A stretch of 64,000 nt of DNA from Saururus chinensis (lineage: Eukaryota; Streptophyta; Magnoliopsida; Piperales; Saururaceae). Shown here one piece after another: positions 1-12,050 of this stretch. The position numbers and the translations under genes were made by a program. Within the stretch, counting starts at the first letter, position 1. Every line of letters begins with the position of its first letter. A model generated the notes under the pieces. It saw nothing but the letters and a program-made list of their open reading frames with translations. It was not told where the DNA came from and did not search any database. The stretch spans positions 43,875,644 through 43,939,643 of the forward strand of contig CP141142.1 of NCBI GenBank assembly GCA_035235625.1, in the 5' to 3' direction.

Positions 1-647
1 ATTCTGAAATTTATTTTTATATGCCTAATTAGGGTCTCTAAGTAAGGAGTATTGACCAAAATTTTTGAGGGATTAGGATGTTTATAAAAGGCATTCTTAG
101 AGCACAATTTGGGAGGGGGGGTCTTTTGGGGCCGAAAGGGCGGAGAAGGTGGTGAACGGTGAGGCTCCAACGACAATGGATCGATAACAAATCGGCAATT
201 AAGGTTAGATCGTTGTCGTTGTTTTCTATAGTGGTTTAATAAGAATTTTATTAAATAAATTTGAGTGTGTATAGATTTCTGCAATTCTGTTTTTATGTAA
301 TTTGTATGAACAATAATTGCAGTAATTTCGTTTTAGAGTGTACTTTCCTTTTTCCCGGCTGGCCGGCCACTGATCGGCCGACTAGTTTTCTTTCGGCCAA
401 AAACTCAGGTCACCAGGCGGATGCGACCAGGGGGCGACCTGTTGGCAGCTGGTTCTGCCGCCGCTGTGTGGGCCATTGTAAAAACAAAAAAAACAAAAGG
501 GTCGCGCTGGCCCTGGTAGCGCCAGCCTCGGCTGCGGCGGCTTTGCCGACTATAAAAAAAAGAAAAGAAAAAGAAAAACCGCCTTTTGGCCGCCGACTGA
601 CCACCGAACGGCAGCGGGACCGACCCTGTCTGTTCCCTTGTGAGCTA
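1..647. other. Non-genic sequence with a GC-rich patch
   Basis: No gene is supported. The first 330 bases are AT-rich. From about 350 to 630 the sequence turns GC-rich with many GGCC-containing words and an A-rich run near 540-580. Open frames here overlap on both strands and carry no recognisable domain, so I read them as chance frames. It may be transposon debris, but no termini are visible. Confidence 0.5.
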
Positions 648-781
648 ATGTGAATCGAGATGAAATAGTTTGTGGTAAAATTAGCTGATGAAGCAGAAAA
701 GTTCAACTTCATGGTTCAATTCCAACAATGTATCCTTCTAAGCATATGTAGTTCTGAAGGTCCACTTGTGCATGTACTCTT
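648..781 (+). repeat. Inverted dispersed repeat, copy 1 (135 bp)
   Basis: This stretch is repeated in reverse complement at 2758-2893, with a few substitutions and small indels. The plus strand here and the minus strand of the other copy share a frame that reads as a short peptide around KLADEAEKFNFMVQF, so the unit may be an exon or element fragment. I do not recognise the protein. Copy 2 is cut exactly by the end of a solo LTR, whereas copy 1 continues past that point into different sequence. Confidence 0.75.
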
Positions 782-799
782 AAGGGATGAAAATCTTAT

Positions 800-1250
800 G
801 TGGGATCCAGGAACATGACATAGAAGAAATGCCAATAGAAAATGAAGCCCAAAACGTTAAAGATGAAGGCCCATAAAGCACATGGAAGGAAAAGTTAATG
901 AAACCCCATGAAACAAAGTCAAATTCGTCACATTTATTCATAGTGCAGAAATCAGGGTCGAGTAAGCATTAAATGTGGCATAGTAATATGTTTTGGCCTT
1001 CTACCTTCCCTAGGAATGGTTAGGAGTAGTTATTTTATCCTTTATTACACCTAGAATGTTGTTCAAGTGCATTTAAGTTGTACTTCCCTCTCAATTCCGA
1101 ATTTGAATGTTGTAAGCCTATAAATAGGCCTTTGCTATATTGTAATAGAAGTTTTGTTTTGAATCAAAAAATATGGTGATTATTTGTTGAGTGTGTGTCA
1201 CTCCAAAAATCAGGTTTTGTTGAAGGTGTGCCCTTCCAAACCACTTAATT
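800..1250 (+). other. Possible LTR-like fragment with TATA motif
   Basis: The stretch contains a TATA-box-like CTATAAATAGG near 1120 followed by AT-rich sequence, as in the U3/R part of plant LTRs. Clear TG...CA ends and target duplications were not found, so this is only a suggestion. No protein-coding signal was seen. Confidence 0.25.
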
Positions 1251-1597
1251 CTTTATAGAAGACTAGAGCATAAGGATATAAAGGTTGGAAGAACATATGT
1301 GTCTTCCGGCATTGACTGAATAGGAATATATGGAGTATGAATTGGAATGTCAAACATCATATATGTGATAGCAGGTTCAGAGGATGGAAGACCAATGAAG
1401 GGCTGTGCAGAAAAATGAAAAGAAAGGATAGAGGGGGGAAATATAGTAGGGGAATACTCATCGTCATAGATGGGAGGAAGATCAAAATCTACTATGTCTT
1501 GCTTAATGTGAATTGGTTTACATACCTCTTCATTAGAAGGATGGTTAAATGGATATTCTTCATCATGAGAAAGAAGGATAAATTGTTGGGAAAACTT

Positions 1598-1734
1598 CTA
1601 AGATAAAGACTCCACTGCTCTATCCAGTTCAGCAACTTCCTCTCGAATATTATCGATGTTCATGTCTTCAACTGCAATGGGTCTTTTTGTCAACATCTCT
1701 AGAGTCATGAAGCGAATCTCAAGCTCTGATACCA
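1598..1734 (-). pseudogene. Retrotransposon fragment: PBS plus start of gag
   Basis: Read on the minus strand, positions 1734-1723 are TGGTATCAGAGC, the standard primer-binding site complementary to the 3' end of initiator-Met tRNA in plant LTR elements. Directly after it comes an open frame of about 45 codons (ELEIRFMTLEMLTKRP and on) that resembles a gag N-terminus and ends at a stop near 1598. The rest of the element was not recognised; the roughly 65 bp before the PBS would be the end of its LTR, which is cut by the solo LTR starting near 1799. Confidence 0.5.
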
Positions 1735-1798
1735 AATGATGGAAATGGAAAAGAGGCGTAGCGGGTTGCAGCAAGAGAGAACAAGCGAATAGAATCCG

Positions 1799-2757
1799 AG
1801 GGTCACGTGGTCCAAGGGTGGTGGGGGCGGACGCGCCAACACCACATGTTCCCTCGTTACACATAATTCGGATGGGACCTGCATATGGCACACACATACA
1901 CTAGACATACATCTAGGTGTGCATTTTTCACATTGCGGGGCCCAGACGCGCGAATTAAATGTTGAGGGTGGCACCCGTGTGATTAGCGAGCGCGGGCTTG
2001 GCCGTGTGCAAGGGGTCCAGGCCTCCGCAGGCTCTGTGTGACAGAGCCCGCTTCCGTTGTGAACGAGCCTCTATATTAAACCTGTTGGAATTAAGCACTC
2101 AAGCCCATGTAATCTCAGCCCATTTGTTTCAAGCCCGCCATTTATTGAAGGTAGAGAGAGAGGGAATATTGGAGAGAATAGAGAGAATATTCTCTCTCAT
2201 TTCTTGAATGGGGCGTCCCCCTCTTTTGTGGATCTGATTTGAGAACTAGATCTCACATATCCCTCTTCTTCTACCCCCTCCCATCTCTCTAGCTTCTCCT
2301 CTCTTCCAAACCAGTCCGCCCCTCCCTCTCTCTTGTTTGAGTGTGGCCTGCGCGGGGTTTTTCAAGGAGGATCTCTCATTCTTTGTTGTGAAGAGGAGGC
2401 TATATAAGGGCTGAAGAGAAGGGGCTGTTGTGCTGAGAATTCCTTCACTCTAAGCAAGGGTTTAAGAGGAATCGTTACAAAAAGGTAATCTTTGCTTCTC
2501 TTGTTTGTTTGATTAGATCTATCTTTTGGCAGATTAGATCTTCAAGAAGAGGGCGTGTTAGGGCTGGATCAAGCCCAAGGTCAGTTCGTATCATCCCATC
2601 TTAATTAGTTTTTCCTTTGATTGAATGATTTACATGCATGTATATTGCTAATTGTTGTTAGAATTTGCAAGTTTATGATGTAGATCATGTAAAGATTGGA
2701 TTTTTGTTTGCACCACCTCTCCCACCACTGCTTCCGCTGCTGGCTGGCCACTCTACA
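1799..2757 (+). mobile_element. 5'-truncated solo LTR of the copia family at 14023-20889
   Basis: This sequence matches, in the opposite orientation, the 3' LTR at 14023-15073, from the shared GGTCACGTGG block to the terminal CACTCTACA at 2757. The first roughly 75 bp of the LTR are missing and no target duplication is visible. A TATATAA box lies at 2401-2407, followed by the conserved GGGGCTGTTGTGCTGAGAAT block, so U3, R and U5 are still recognisable. There is no internal region, so this is a solo LTR, probably from LTR-LTR recombination. Its 3' end abuts the inverted repeat at 2758. Confidence 0.85.
2401..2407 (+). promoter_or_regulatory. TATA box of solo LTR
   Basis: TATATAA sits in the middle of the solo LTR on its sense strand, where an LTR promoter is expected. 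The equivalent position in the 3' LTR of the full copia element (minus strand, near 14360) has lost the TATATAA core. Confidence 0.5.
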
Positions 2758-2893
2758 AAGAGTACATGCACAAGTGGACATTCAGAACTAATTATGCTTA
2801 GAAGGATATATTGTTGGAATTGAACCATGAAGTTGAACTTCTCTGCTTCATCAGCTAATTTTACTACAAAAACTATTCCATCTCGATTCACAT
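2758..2893 (-). repeat. Inverted dispersed repeat, copy 2
   Basis: Reverse-complement copy of 648-781. The solo LTR ends at 2757 and this repeat starts at 2758, so the LTR inserted within this repeat or was later joined to it. The short minus-strand frame here runs from 2909 through the repeat into the LTR and is a chance fusion. Confidence 0.75.
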
Positions 2894-4470
2894 CAGGGTG
2901 TGACAACAACTTTGAAGATAAATAAATTATTTTCTAAGTATGATTTTATGATATAAGTTTATTTATAGTTCATGTATATATTTTACAATGTCTGCTAATC
3001 ATTACTTATCATATTTTCTACTTTTTTATTCATTATTATGTCACATAAAAATATTATAATAATTTAACATTTATTTGAGACTAGTATTAATAATTTTAAT
3101 GTTAAAAAAATATATTTTAAATATATTTTATTATATCATTATTCTTTTCATCTCACATTAATAACTCTATTTTAAAAAAATAAATTTAATTTCATTTCAT
3201 TTAAAAAATTAAATGAAACTATTACATCAAATAGAAAGAACATTTATATTAATATATTTTCATGATCTTATATTTAGTTTTCTATATTAATTTATAAATA
3301 TATATTAAAAACTTTTTAAATTATAATGAAGTTTATTTTATACACTATTTTTAATATATAGAAAAAGTCTATATCAGCATGGGCTCATGCATACATGCGT
3401 GTCAAAGTGTCGTATAAGCAACCCTCTTTCAAAGAGATTCCTTTGTCCTATATTAAATCTCATGATACAGATAGAACATTTAACCAAAACAAAATATAAC
3501 TTTTAATATAAAACCCATAAAAGTATTTGTCTTAAGAAAATTGATATTTACATAATAAAAAAAAATATAAAAAACTCCTTAAATTTTGGTTAGACTTAAC
3601 AAGTAGAGATGCCACTCGGGTCAAATATATGGTAAAACCCGACTTGACCCAATGGGTTGAGTTTTGGTTTTTAAATTCAACCTAAATAAATATTCGGGTT
3701 GGATTTGGGTTTACTATTTCTTAAATGGTATCGGGTTCGGGTTTGAAAAAAACTAACCCAAATAAAGTTATAATTATAAACTTTTTATATTTTTCTTTGT
3801 ATTTTGATAAAACCCGACCTTAATGAGTTGGGTTTAGGTTTCTAAATTCAACATGAATAACTATTTGGGTCGGGTTTGAGTTTCCAAAATCAACCTGAAT
3901 AGCTATTCGGGTCGAATTCGGGTTTACCACTTCTTAAATGGTATCGGGTTTGAGTTTGACAAAACCCGACCAAAACTCGACTTGGTGGCATCCCTATTAA
4001 TAAGTGGGGCTAAGTGAATTTTTATGTGAGGCCAACTAAAATTTATGTAAAAGTTTGTGTGGGAAGTGTTTTTCATGATCCTTTCTTAACGTGAGTCTAG
4101 TATAAGGAATGTACATGAAACGTTTATTTTTTAGATCAATGACACATATTATTAACAGAAGTGGTTTTTATGTTACCATGTATTAGTGTATGTGAAGTCA
4201 ATCTTGAAGAAAAACGCTTTATATATATTCTTTACGCTTAGGTCATTGTCATAGAAGAATATAAAAAATACTTCTATTTATATGAGTGTTTTTATAGTGT
4301 GATTATAACTATCCTTTTATCTTGGAAGACTTTTTAATACTCTTGACTTACCATGAACTTAGATACTCATATATAAAATTAACGATACATATGTTAAGTA
4401 TATGTTAATGTAACTTATGCTAATAAATATATAATTAATTTAAAAAATAAACGGTCCCAGTGTTCTTTAT
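2894..4470. other. AT-rich intergenic DNA
   Basis: No coding signal. Long runs of A/T with stops in all frames. A block at 3630-3970 holds two diverged copies of a unit rich in CGGGTT words (see separate entry). Everything else appears to be anonymous spacer upstream of the TFIIS gene. Confidence 0.6.
3630..3970. repeat. Diverged duplicated block rich in CGGGTT words
   Basis: Two related copies, about 3630-3760 and 3805-3970, share the order AAACCCGAC, GGGTT, TTCAACCTGAATA, TATTCGGGTT, ACTTCTTAAATGGTATCGGGTT. A similar CGGGTT-rich patch lies near 43490-43640. Such motifs occur in dispersed plant repeats; I cannot assign a family. Confidence 0.55.
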
Positions 4471-4788
4471 GCCGGCTCACAGTGAGTTTGGTGCATGAAA
4501 ACTCTTCACGACGTCCGCGTGGCTTACGGCTTTGTATTCCTCAGGCAACACGCGTGGGGTCAAGCGATGCGCTGACGCCTTCGCAATAATTCCAACCCAA
4601 CACGAGCGGGTCCTCCTCCTGGATCCGCGATTCGGATCTACGACCCGATCCGATATAACCTGTTGGATCCTCTTACTCTCACGCAAGCCCGCCCCTCCCA
4701 CCTCAAATCCAGAAACCTGTAAAAGCCTCCTCGCCCACCAGCCCAAGCTCCTGGCTTTCCCCCTTTTTCCTACTTGGCAAGGAAGGAT

Positions 4789-6953
4789 ATGGAGATGCTT
4801 GGGCGGGAAGGACTCGCTCGCGCCATGGAGAAGGAGCTGGTGGAGCTCTTCGAAGCCGCCAAGAAGGCGGCTGATGCGGCAGCTGATACCGACGGCGGTG
4901 CGCCGGAGGAGGCCCGGTGTGTTGATGCGTTGAAGAGGCTCCGCGATTTTCCGGTTACAATGGGCCTCCTGGTTGCCACCCAGGTACCTGTTCCTTGCTG
5001 TTCAAGTTCCGCGTTTTGATTTATTTTGATTTGGACAACCGAGGTGCTAATCTGCAATGCAGTATGTGAACTTCGAACCAAATATTCTGATTTAGAGATG
5101 TAGGTTGGAGAGTCGCTTGAGGTTGTGTATGCATGCAAGTTTACTAAAAGATTTCGACTTTCTTACTGTTAAATCAGGAAGAGGCTTTGTTTTGTAGTTT
5201 TGTGGTCTGTTTAGAGAAAATTTTCGGATAGTGATATTCTTACACTCACAAGCCTTATACCACTTATGATAGGAAAAAATAATTCTAAGGTAGGACCCAC
5301 CTTCCCTATCTAATAAAGGTGGCGTAAGGCCTATCGTGTAGCGAAAATCGAGTACTTTTTAGTAATTGTGAAGAGTTTTTTTTATATAGGTATTTATCTT
5401 GTCTTTTTTTTAATAAAAAAGTTGGTTTAGTTAAATCTATGCTTTGAGAACAGGATTTCAGTTAACGATGGATATTTATAACTGTTCGGGTTTGCATTAA
5501 GAGCTGCATTGGGCGTGGCACGATGTTCTTTTACATAAATATATTTCTTATGCTTGTTGGCTGTTAGCATGCTAACAAATATTTTTGGTTAAGCTTAAGC
5601 AGTGTCACCAGGTAGGCTGGTACTCATGACGATAATAGTATTTGTTACTTAAGAGGCTTTGATAGAAATAGTGATGATTTTCTATTAATTGTATTCCTGG
5701 AATATGCTTAAGCATGCTAAAAGATTTTTTGAGTAAGCTTAAGCAGTGTCATCAATTATACCGGTATTTATCATAATAGTAAGTTCCTTTGTTGTTGCAG
5801 AGGCTCAGTTAGAATGACCTTTTTACGTTTTGGGATCATCAATTGTAATCCTGGATGACATTTTACGTTTCTGGTAGTATGCAAATTCTGGAATCTTAAT
5901 ACTGATATATGAGTAAATTCCACTCAGATCCACTTGGTTGAATTGCTTAATTTACAACCAGAGGTATCTAAACATATTATCACGTTTCAGGTCGGTAAAC
6001 GTCTCCGTGTTCTGACAAAACATCCCAGGAAGAAAATCCAGTTGGTCGCTTCTAATGTGTTTGAGATTTGGAAGAATGTAGTGATTGAGGAATCTAGCAA
6101 AAATGCTAAGAAAGATGGCAACTGCGATGGTAGAATATGCGCAAAGGCCGAAAGTAAATCCTCAAAAGCAGAGCCTATGAAGGTTGACAATATTCAAATT
6201 ATTGAAACAAGAAAAGTGGAAAATGTTTCAGAGTCAGAAAATATCATGCTTGAGAAGATTGTTAAGAGTGAAACGATATCTAGTTCGGACTCTGTAACGG
6301 TTGTCAATGTGAACAGGACACAAACTCTCCATATTGACAAAAATCATAAAGAAGTAAATAATTCAGTAGCCAAAGTGAAGGAACCCCCAATAGTCCCTCC
6401 AGACGCACCAAAGCTAACTTCAATGGTCAAATGCAATGATTCTATCCGTGACAAACTCCGGGAAATGATCGCGGAGGCACTCCTAAAAGTTTCTGATGAG
6501 GCCGGTGAAGATATTATCGAAGAAGTGAATGCATGTGACCCGATACGTGTGGCTGTTACTGTTGAGTCAGTGATGTATGAAAAATTAGGTCGTTCGAATG
6601 GAGCTCATAAAGTGAAATATAGGTCCATAATGTTCAATCTCAAAGATGGGAATAACCCAGATCTTAGGAGAAAAGTTCTCCTTGGCGAAATAAAGCCAGA
6701 GAGGCTTGTTCAGATGACCCCTGAGGAGATGGCCAGTGATCAGCGAAAGCGGGAGAATGACCAGATCAAAGAGAAAGCTTTATTTGAGTGTGAGCGTGGT
6801 GGAGCGCCAAAAGCCACCACAGATCAATTTAAGTGTGGCCGGTGTGGGCAACGGAAAACTACCTACTATCAGTTGCAGACTCGGAGTGCAGATGAACCAA
6901 TGACGACTTTTGTTACGTGTGTAAACTGCAATAACCATTGGAAGTTTTGTTGA
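4789..6953 (+). CDS. TFIIS: Transcription elongation factor TFIIS (S-II), two exons
   Basis: TFIIS rescues backtracked RNA polymerase II in the nucleus by stimulating transcript cleavage. Exon 1 ends at 4983 (CAG/GTACCT) and exon 2 runs 5991-6953 after TTTCAG, both in phase 0. From the ATG at 4825, which has a strong GCGCCATGG context and fits the family start (MEKELVELFE), the protein is 373 residues; in-frame ATGs at 4789 and 4795 would add up to 12. Exon 1 and early exon 2 encode the LW/TFIIS N-terminal domain (residues about 1-85), followed by an acidic, Ser-rich linker. The central domain lies at about 195-305. A C-terminal zinc ribbon has CGRCG and CVNCN cysteine pairs and the polymerase-invading acidic loop RSADEPMTTF. 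All key residues are present, so it is probably functional. The intron is about 1 kb. Confidence 0.95.
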
Positions 6954-8319
6954 AGGTGTCATCCATTTGTAGGTTAGCAACTTAGCATAGCATGAGTCTT
7001 ATGACTTGATCGATTTCATCTCCTTTTTAAAGTGATGAAAATTAGGCAACCATGTCTCTTAGGTTTCTATAATTCTTTTGAGAAATAGCTAGGACCATGT
7101 GCCAATTTGGAAGCGCGGCAATGTAACAGGTAGTTTTTTTTTTTCCTTTTTTAAAATTATTTAATTTGTTTTTTTTCTTGATCTGAATGACAAGGAAAGA
7201 TGCTAATTTTCATATTGATAAGAAAATATGTCAAGAGTATTCCGAATTTAGTCATTAAATGTTCATCTTATCTTATATGTGTATGGGAAGTATTTTCTAT
7301 GCCCTTTACTGGCAATGCACCGCACTTAGCATAAGGAACTGTCCCTAATGTGCACCAGCGTGTATACCGTCTATTACAAATGTTGATGAGAAGGCCGCTC
7401 AGAAAATGCTTCCATCTGTCTGAAACATAACGTTCCTCTATGATTTACTATCATGTTAACCGGACAATGAACGTTCACCATGCAAACTTCGAATTTCATA
7501 TCTTTAGTCAATTATATAATATTCATTGTGGGAAAGTTTGTAACCTTAGCTCTTGACAAAGATGCTAAAACCATCCATATCCTTTTATCGTTGTGGTCAA
7601 ATTGATGATTGCGACCAGGGATATCCTAACTTCCCTTGTTACCCATCAAGCCGGGAAAGTTTTACTTCCCTCGTTACCCATCAAGCCGGGAAAGTTTTTG
7701 ATGTGAAAATGTCATTTTCCATGATAAAATCCACTGGAAATTTGGTCAATGTGAAAATGTCATTTTCCATGATAAAATCCACTGGAAATTTGTGACCAGG
7801 ATGGTGTAGCATTTGCACGTTGTTTTTATATCTTGCAGAGACTTTTAGATGTGAAATGTGAAGTGACCTGCGCATTGGCTGTTAATGTATATGAAGATAT
7901 GAATTGAGGCTAAGTAATGTAGTTGAAACTCTTAACGTCGTTGGGCCTTTCTCTTGTTAGTTTCATCTACAATTAAATTGCCTGATATGCAAGCAATTAC
8001 ATTCCAACGGAGCACATTGGAAAGCCAGGATTCCTGCTTTTTTCGCATCTTCCACAGTCCAGGCATACTCCTTGTTCCCATTTTTCTCTTTACCAATCTG
8101 AAGGTTCTGGTCAGTGCTCACTGCTACAAATAGCAGGATTGTGAATATCCTCTGAACGTGGCAATGCAGGAAAACTTTTCTGTTTTAACAGTTTTTGTTA
8201 CAAAAACATCATTCCAACTGGGACGCTGGTGAAAACATGACACGGAGAGATACAATGTCGAAACCTAAAAGCAAGTGTAAACAATGTCTTTGAATGAGGC
8301 ATCAACAAAGAAGGTCGTC
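6954..8319. other. TFIIS 3' flank and spacer
   Basis: Contains the probable TFIIS 3' UTR, then non-coding sequence. The main structure is two adjacent tandem duplications at 7629-7793. No further gene is supported before the minus-strand gene ending at 8320. Confidence 0.55.
7629..7793. repeat. Two adjacent short tandem duplications (35 bp x2, 48 bp x2)
   Basis: A 35-bp unit (7629-7663, 7664-7698) containing GTTACCCATCAAGCCGGG is repeated with one difference, and directly after it a 48-bp unit (7701-7748, 7749-7793) containing TGTCATTTTCCATGATAAAA is repeated almost perfectly. The short open frames over them are by-products. Confidence 0.9.
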
Positions 8320-9134
8320 CTATGATAAGGCGGATGAAATAGACGCCGCCGCGTCTATGATACTGCTGCTGCTGCTTGAGCCTTCCGTCAGGTTGTTGCT
8401 ACTTGACGATGCTTTACTGCTGCTGCTTTGCCCTGTTAAGTGCTCTTCTTTGATAGATCTGATCTCCTGCACCAATGGGAAGTCTCTCTTCATCAGCTCT
8501 CGGTAATAAGTGAAGACAAGATAGTCCCTACATTTTTGTTTTACAGAATAGAAACTTCACTGACCTGGGATAGGAGGAATTTCATCCTCTTCTCCTGCTC
8601 TTGTTCTCTCAGTGTTTTGAAAGAACCAGTCTGCATAGCATAGAACACAGACGATGCAGAAGAATTAGATCGGAGAACCAATTATTAGGACATACAGCCA
8701 TCATCAATGCTATTACTGTTCTATTTCAAATTTACATCTCCTGTTTCCTTCCTCAATCCGGTATTTAGGAATTCATGCGCTCCTACAACTTGAACTTCCG
8801 ATATAACATAGCGTAATCATGAAGAGGAGTAGGAGCATTAGGATAGAAGATCTACCACCAAAGAAAATCGGAGTTTTTTCCATTGCAGAATGCGGTCCAT
8901 CTCAATCTGGACCCTCTGGAGATCTTCATCCTTCTGTTCCATCATTTTCAATTTTCTGTCCAGAAGCAGCCCCCTCTTCCTCAAAACTTCATCCGTCTTC
9001 TCCCTCTCCACCCGCAACCGCTCCAGCCTCTGCCGGACCGCGTCTAGCTCCTCCGCCAGAGACGCCCCGACCGGCTCGATCTCCATGGCCGCCGCCTGCC
9101 AGAAAGGCCAGTTCTCCTTGTCGGTGGGGGCCAT
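8320..9134 (-). CDS. Unrecognised coiled-coil protein, three exons
   Basis: I do not recognise the family. Three minus-strand exons give one continuous frame. Exon 1 is 9134-8859 (92 codons), with an equally good donor 3 bp further on. Exon 2 is 8630-8565 (22 codons, flanked by TATGCAG and GTCAGT). Exon 3 is 8496-8320 (58 codons plus TAG). The product is about 172 residues. Residues 1-25 begin MAPTDKENWPFWQAA. About 25-130 are a charged heptad-like helix rich in Glu, Arg, Lys and Leu, likely a coiled coil. The C-terminus is Ser-rich with two runs of Ser. The start at 9134 has context AAATCATGGC; an upstream in-frame ATG at 9266 would add 44 residues. Introns are 228 and 68 bp. Phase-0 agreement at both junctions supports the model. 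The role is unknown, possibly a structural partner protein. Confidence 0.6.
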
Positions 9135-9419
9135 GATTTGCTTCTCAGCTCTCTTCTTCGTCTGGCTATGATTCAACGGAGAGTTCCTCGGCTGCAAGGG
9201 CCTTCTTTTGATTGCCTTCCACCCCGTCTTCACACTCCCGAATGCAGGCGGATGAATCATTTCCATTTTCGGTCGAAATCTGATCCAAACCAGAGGAGCA
9301 GAAGGTGGGTTCTATATGGATGCAGACACGCAGGAAGTGTTTTATCAATGGCGACGAAGCCCTGAAGGCTGACCGGTAGCTTTGGTAGAGTTTGAATTTG
9401 AAAAGGGACAGCGGCAACG

Positions 9420-12050
9420 GCTACTGATTTAAGGCCATTTAATAAACGGATTTACCCTTTCCCCTTTTAATTAGTACTTAGTAGCCCACTGTCCGAAGTG
9501 ATAATCACACCTTTTTGGACCAATGTGGTATGTCACATCAGTGTGGGGTTTGTTGTCCCATTTGGATCATGGTCTCCGACCTAGAGCCGGCTGCCCAGTG
9601 CTGCAGAACTATCCTCACCCATTTATTCGGCTCAAATCAGACCCGTTTAATTTTATTCCCGACCCAACTTAACTATAGGTAGTATTAGCCCCTCAATTTG
9701 TCCCATAGAGAAAGAGGGTGGCTACTCTCTAGACTTGGCAGTAGACTACTCTTGAAGACAATAGGGTACTGGACTCCTAATCAGAGAAGGATTTTCTTAG
9801 TTTCTTGATTTGGACTAGGGTGGCTTGTTTAGGGAGAGAGAGTTGTTCAGGGTGAGACTTTTTGTATGAGTGGGTTTGTATGTTTTACTAGCACTAAGAC
9901 TGGCCTATAGTTGAGTATATAAGGGAGAGAGTAAAGGCGGGCATAACAGACAACTTTTGATGCAGCAAACTAGAGTTATGAGAGAGAGAACTCCAACATG
10001 CTGAGTAGGCTTGCCCTCTCCCTACCCTTGTACATCAACAGACTGATTTATATTACATTGGGCGGAGCCCCTTTGCACCAGAGTCAACTTTGTGTTGTTG
10101 ATTACTTATTCCACTTACGCATACGAGTGAGAAGGTTGAGAGATTGGCTGCTGGTTATGCGGTGTAGTCAGGGCATCACGAGTGGAGACGTTAGGCAATG
10201 CTTCGTACCTATAACAGGTAGGGTAATTAGGGTGCGGGTTTAGGCTTTTGACTCGTTTTGAATTTAGGGTTGGGTCGAACTTAACCTGTACAACCTGGGT
10301 AACTCAACTTTTACTCAATTATAAATAATAAAAAACTCTATTATTATACTGTTGGTTTATTAGACTTATGTATACTATTATTATGGTGTTTATTTAGTAC
10401 ATATTATATTGAACCAGAGGGTTTCAACATAAATTTGGACATAAATAAAATATTTAGAGTATAAGTGTGATTTTGTATATTTTACTTTGTGGTAAACATC
10501 TTTTTTGGGATAACAACAGGTAGTATCTTAAAGGTATAGTTAATTTCTATATAGTTTAATTTTTTTTCCTGTTATTCTTTTAAAATATGTCATCTTCCTC
10601 TATGCCTACGTTTCATGCACTAGGTGCACCTACCAGCAATAGAGGCACATTCCTCAAGGTGACCTTTCATCTTGCATCCTAAATAGAGGTTGCATTCATT
10701 ACACATCATTTTTCTTTTATACATTACGTATTAGATTCAGCTCTGTGTGAAAGGCTTAATGGTCACAATAGATAGCAAGTTAAAAATATACAACCAGAGA
10801 GGTAGATGATAAAGTTTAATGAGAGTCAATTTTTGGAAAAGAAAAATTATAAATAAGTATCATTGACTGCTAAGGAGGGTAGGACTATAAGCAACCATAG
10901 AGAAACTATTACGGAAATTTTAAAATTAAAACATGTTAAATTTTATGATCCTCTTTGGCCATAAAGAAATAATATTTAATTTATTTTATGTTTGTATATG
11001 AACTATCGAAAGTCAAATAAGTTAATATTGAATAAACAAAGTTACAAACGTTAAAGATTTATTTTGTCATCATTCTCTCAAAATAGAAGAAAAACAACAC
11101 TACACCTCTAAGTATTCGTTAATAGTTACAACAAAAATATGAGTTACAAATTAGCCAAAGATCTATAATATTATAATATATTTAAATTTTTTATATTTAA
11201 TTTTATATTAAAAATCTATAATATAAATCTAAAAAAAATATTTGAAGAAAAAAATATAATTACCCACGTTACGGGTCACAGGTCACGGCCAGGGTCGATT
11301 CTCATCACTACCTTATTTTATTAAATATTTTAATATATTTTACTCTTTTAACCTCCAAAACCTCATTTTTTATCTTATCTGTTACTCAAGGCAAAGGCAG
11401 CTTGGTCTTGACGCCGCTGCCCTTGACGCGCGCACCGGCATGGCGACCTTGGCCACATCTAAATCTGGCCTTGAGCGCAGCCCCACCTACCGCCAGTGCG
11501 ATGTAAGCGCGAGAGAAAAGAAAGAGAGAAAGGATGAAAGGTTGAGCTAAGGAGGTAAACTCAGATTTTATGTGATATGTAAGAGTAATTTAAAAGTATT
11601 TTTATAGGGTAAATAAAAAACGGATTGGAGGGATTATTGCAGTGCAAATTAATACATACTTAAATACATGGCTAATTTTTTTTGGCAAGATATCTATGGT
11701 TATATATGTGTAGATCCAAACTACTCTGTGTGAATTTGCTGGGCCCTTGGAGCTTTCTGTGCTACGTATGGCCGTGAAGAGATGAAAAATTCTTGGGCAA
11801 CAACATTCTTCGGATGAAACCCAACGAAGAAGAAGAAGAAATTGAACAGAAATTAACACAAAGGAGAATCAAAGAGAGTATTTTTTTTATTGGGTGAAAG
11901 CATTTTTGTAATGATGTTACAAGCAGAGTGATGAACGAAAGATAAGACGGTGGTATTTCATCGGTGCAAATCCAAAGCCGTGATTAGATACAGTTTTTCG
12001 TAACAAACTACGTAGGTAGATGGCAAATCTGTGCTGCTTCTGGTATGGGT
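9420..12050. other. Long non-coding stretch, mostly AT-rich
   Basis: No gene is supported. From 9540 to 10240 the sequence is less AT-rich and has LTR-like traits (TATATAAGG at 9919, pyrimidine tracts), but no TG...CA ends or duplications were found. From 10320 to 11340 it is very AT-rich. A GC-rich patch at 11385-11510 has no open domain. The last 200 bp may hold the 3' UTR of the minus-strand gene at 12051. Confidence 0.5.

Noticed and set aside
356..380. GGCTGGCCGGCCACT resembling the copia LTR end
   Set aside because: Only about 15 bp match and the rest of the LTR is absent, so chance similarity is likely.
261..712. Frames of 130 and 100 residues near the left edge
   Set aside because: They overlap on opposite strands, have no domain, and run across a dispersed repeat boundary.
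9870..10240. Possible solo LTR with TATATAAGG
   Set aside because: No matching partner, TG...CA ends or target duplication could be found.
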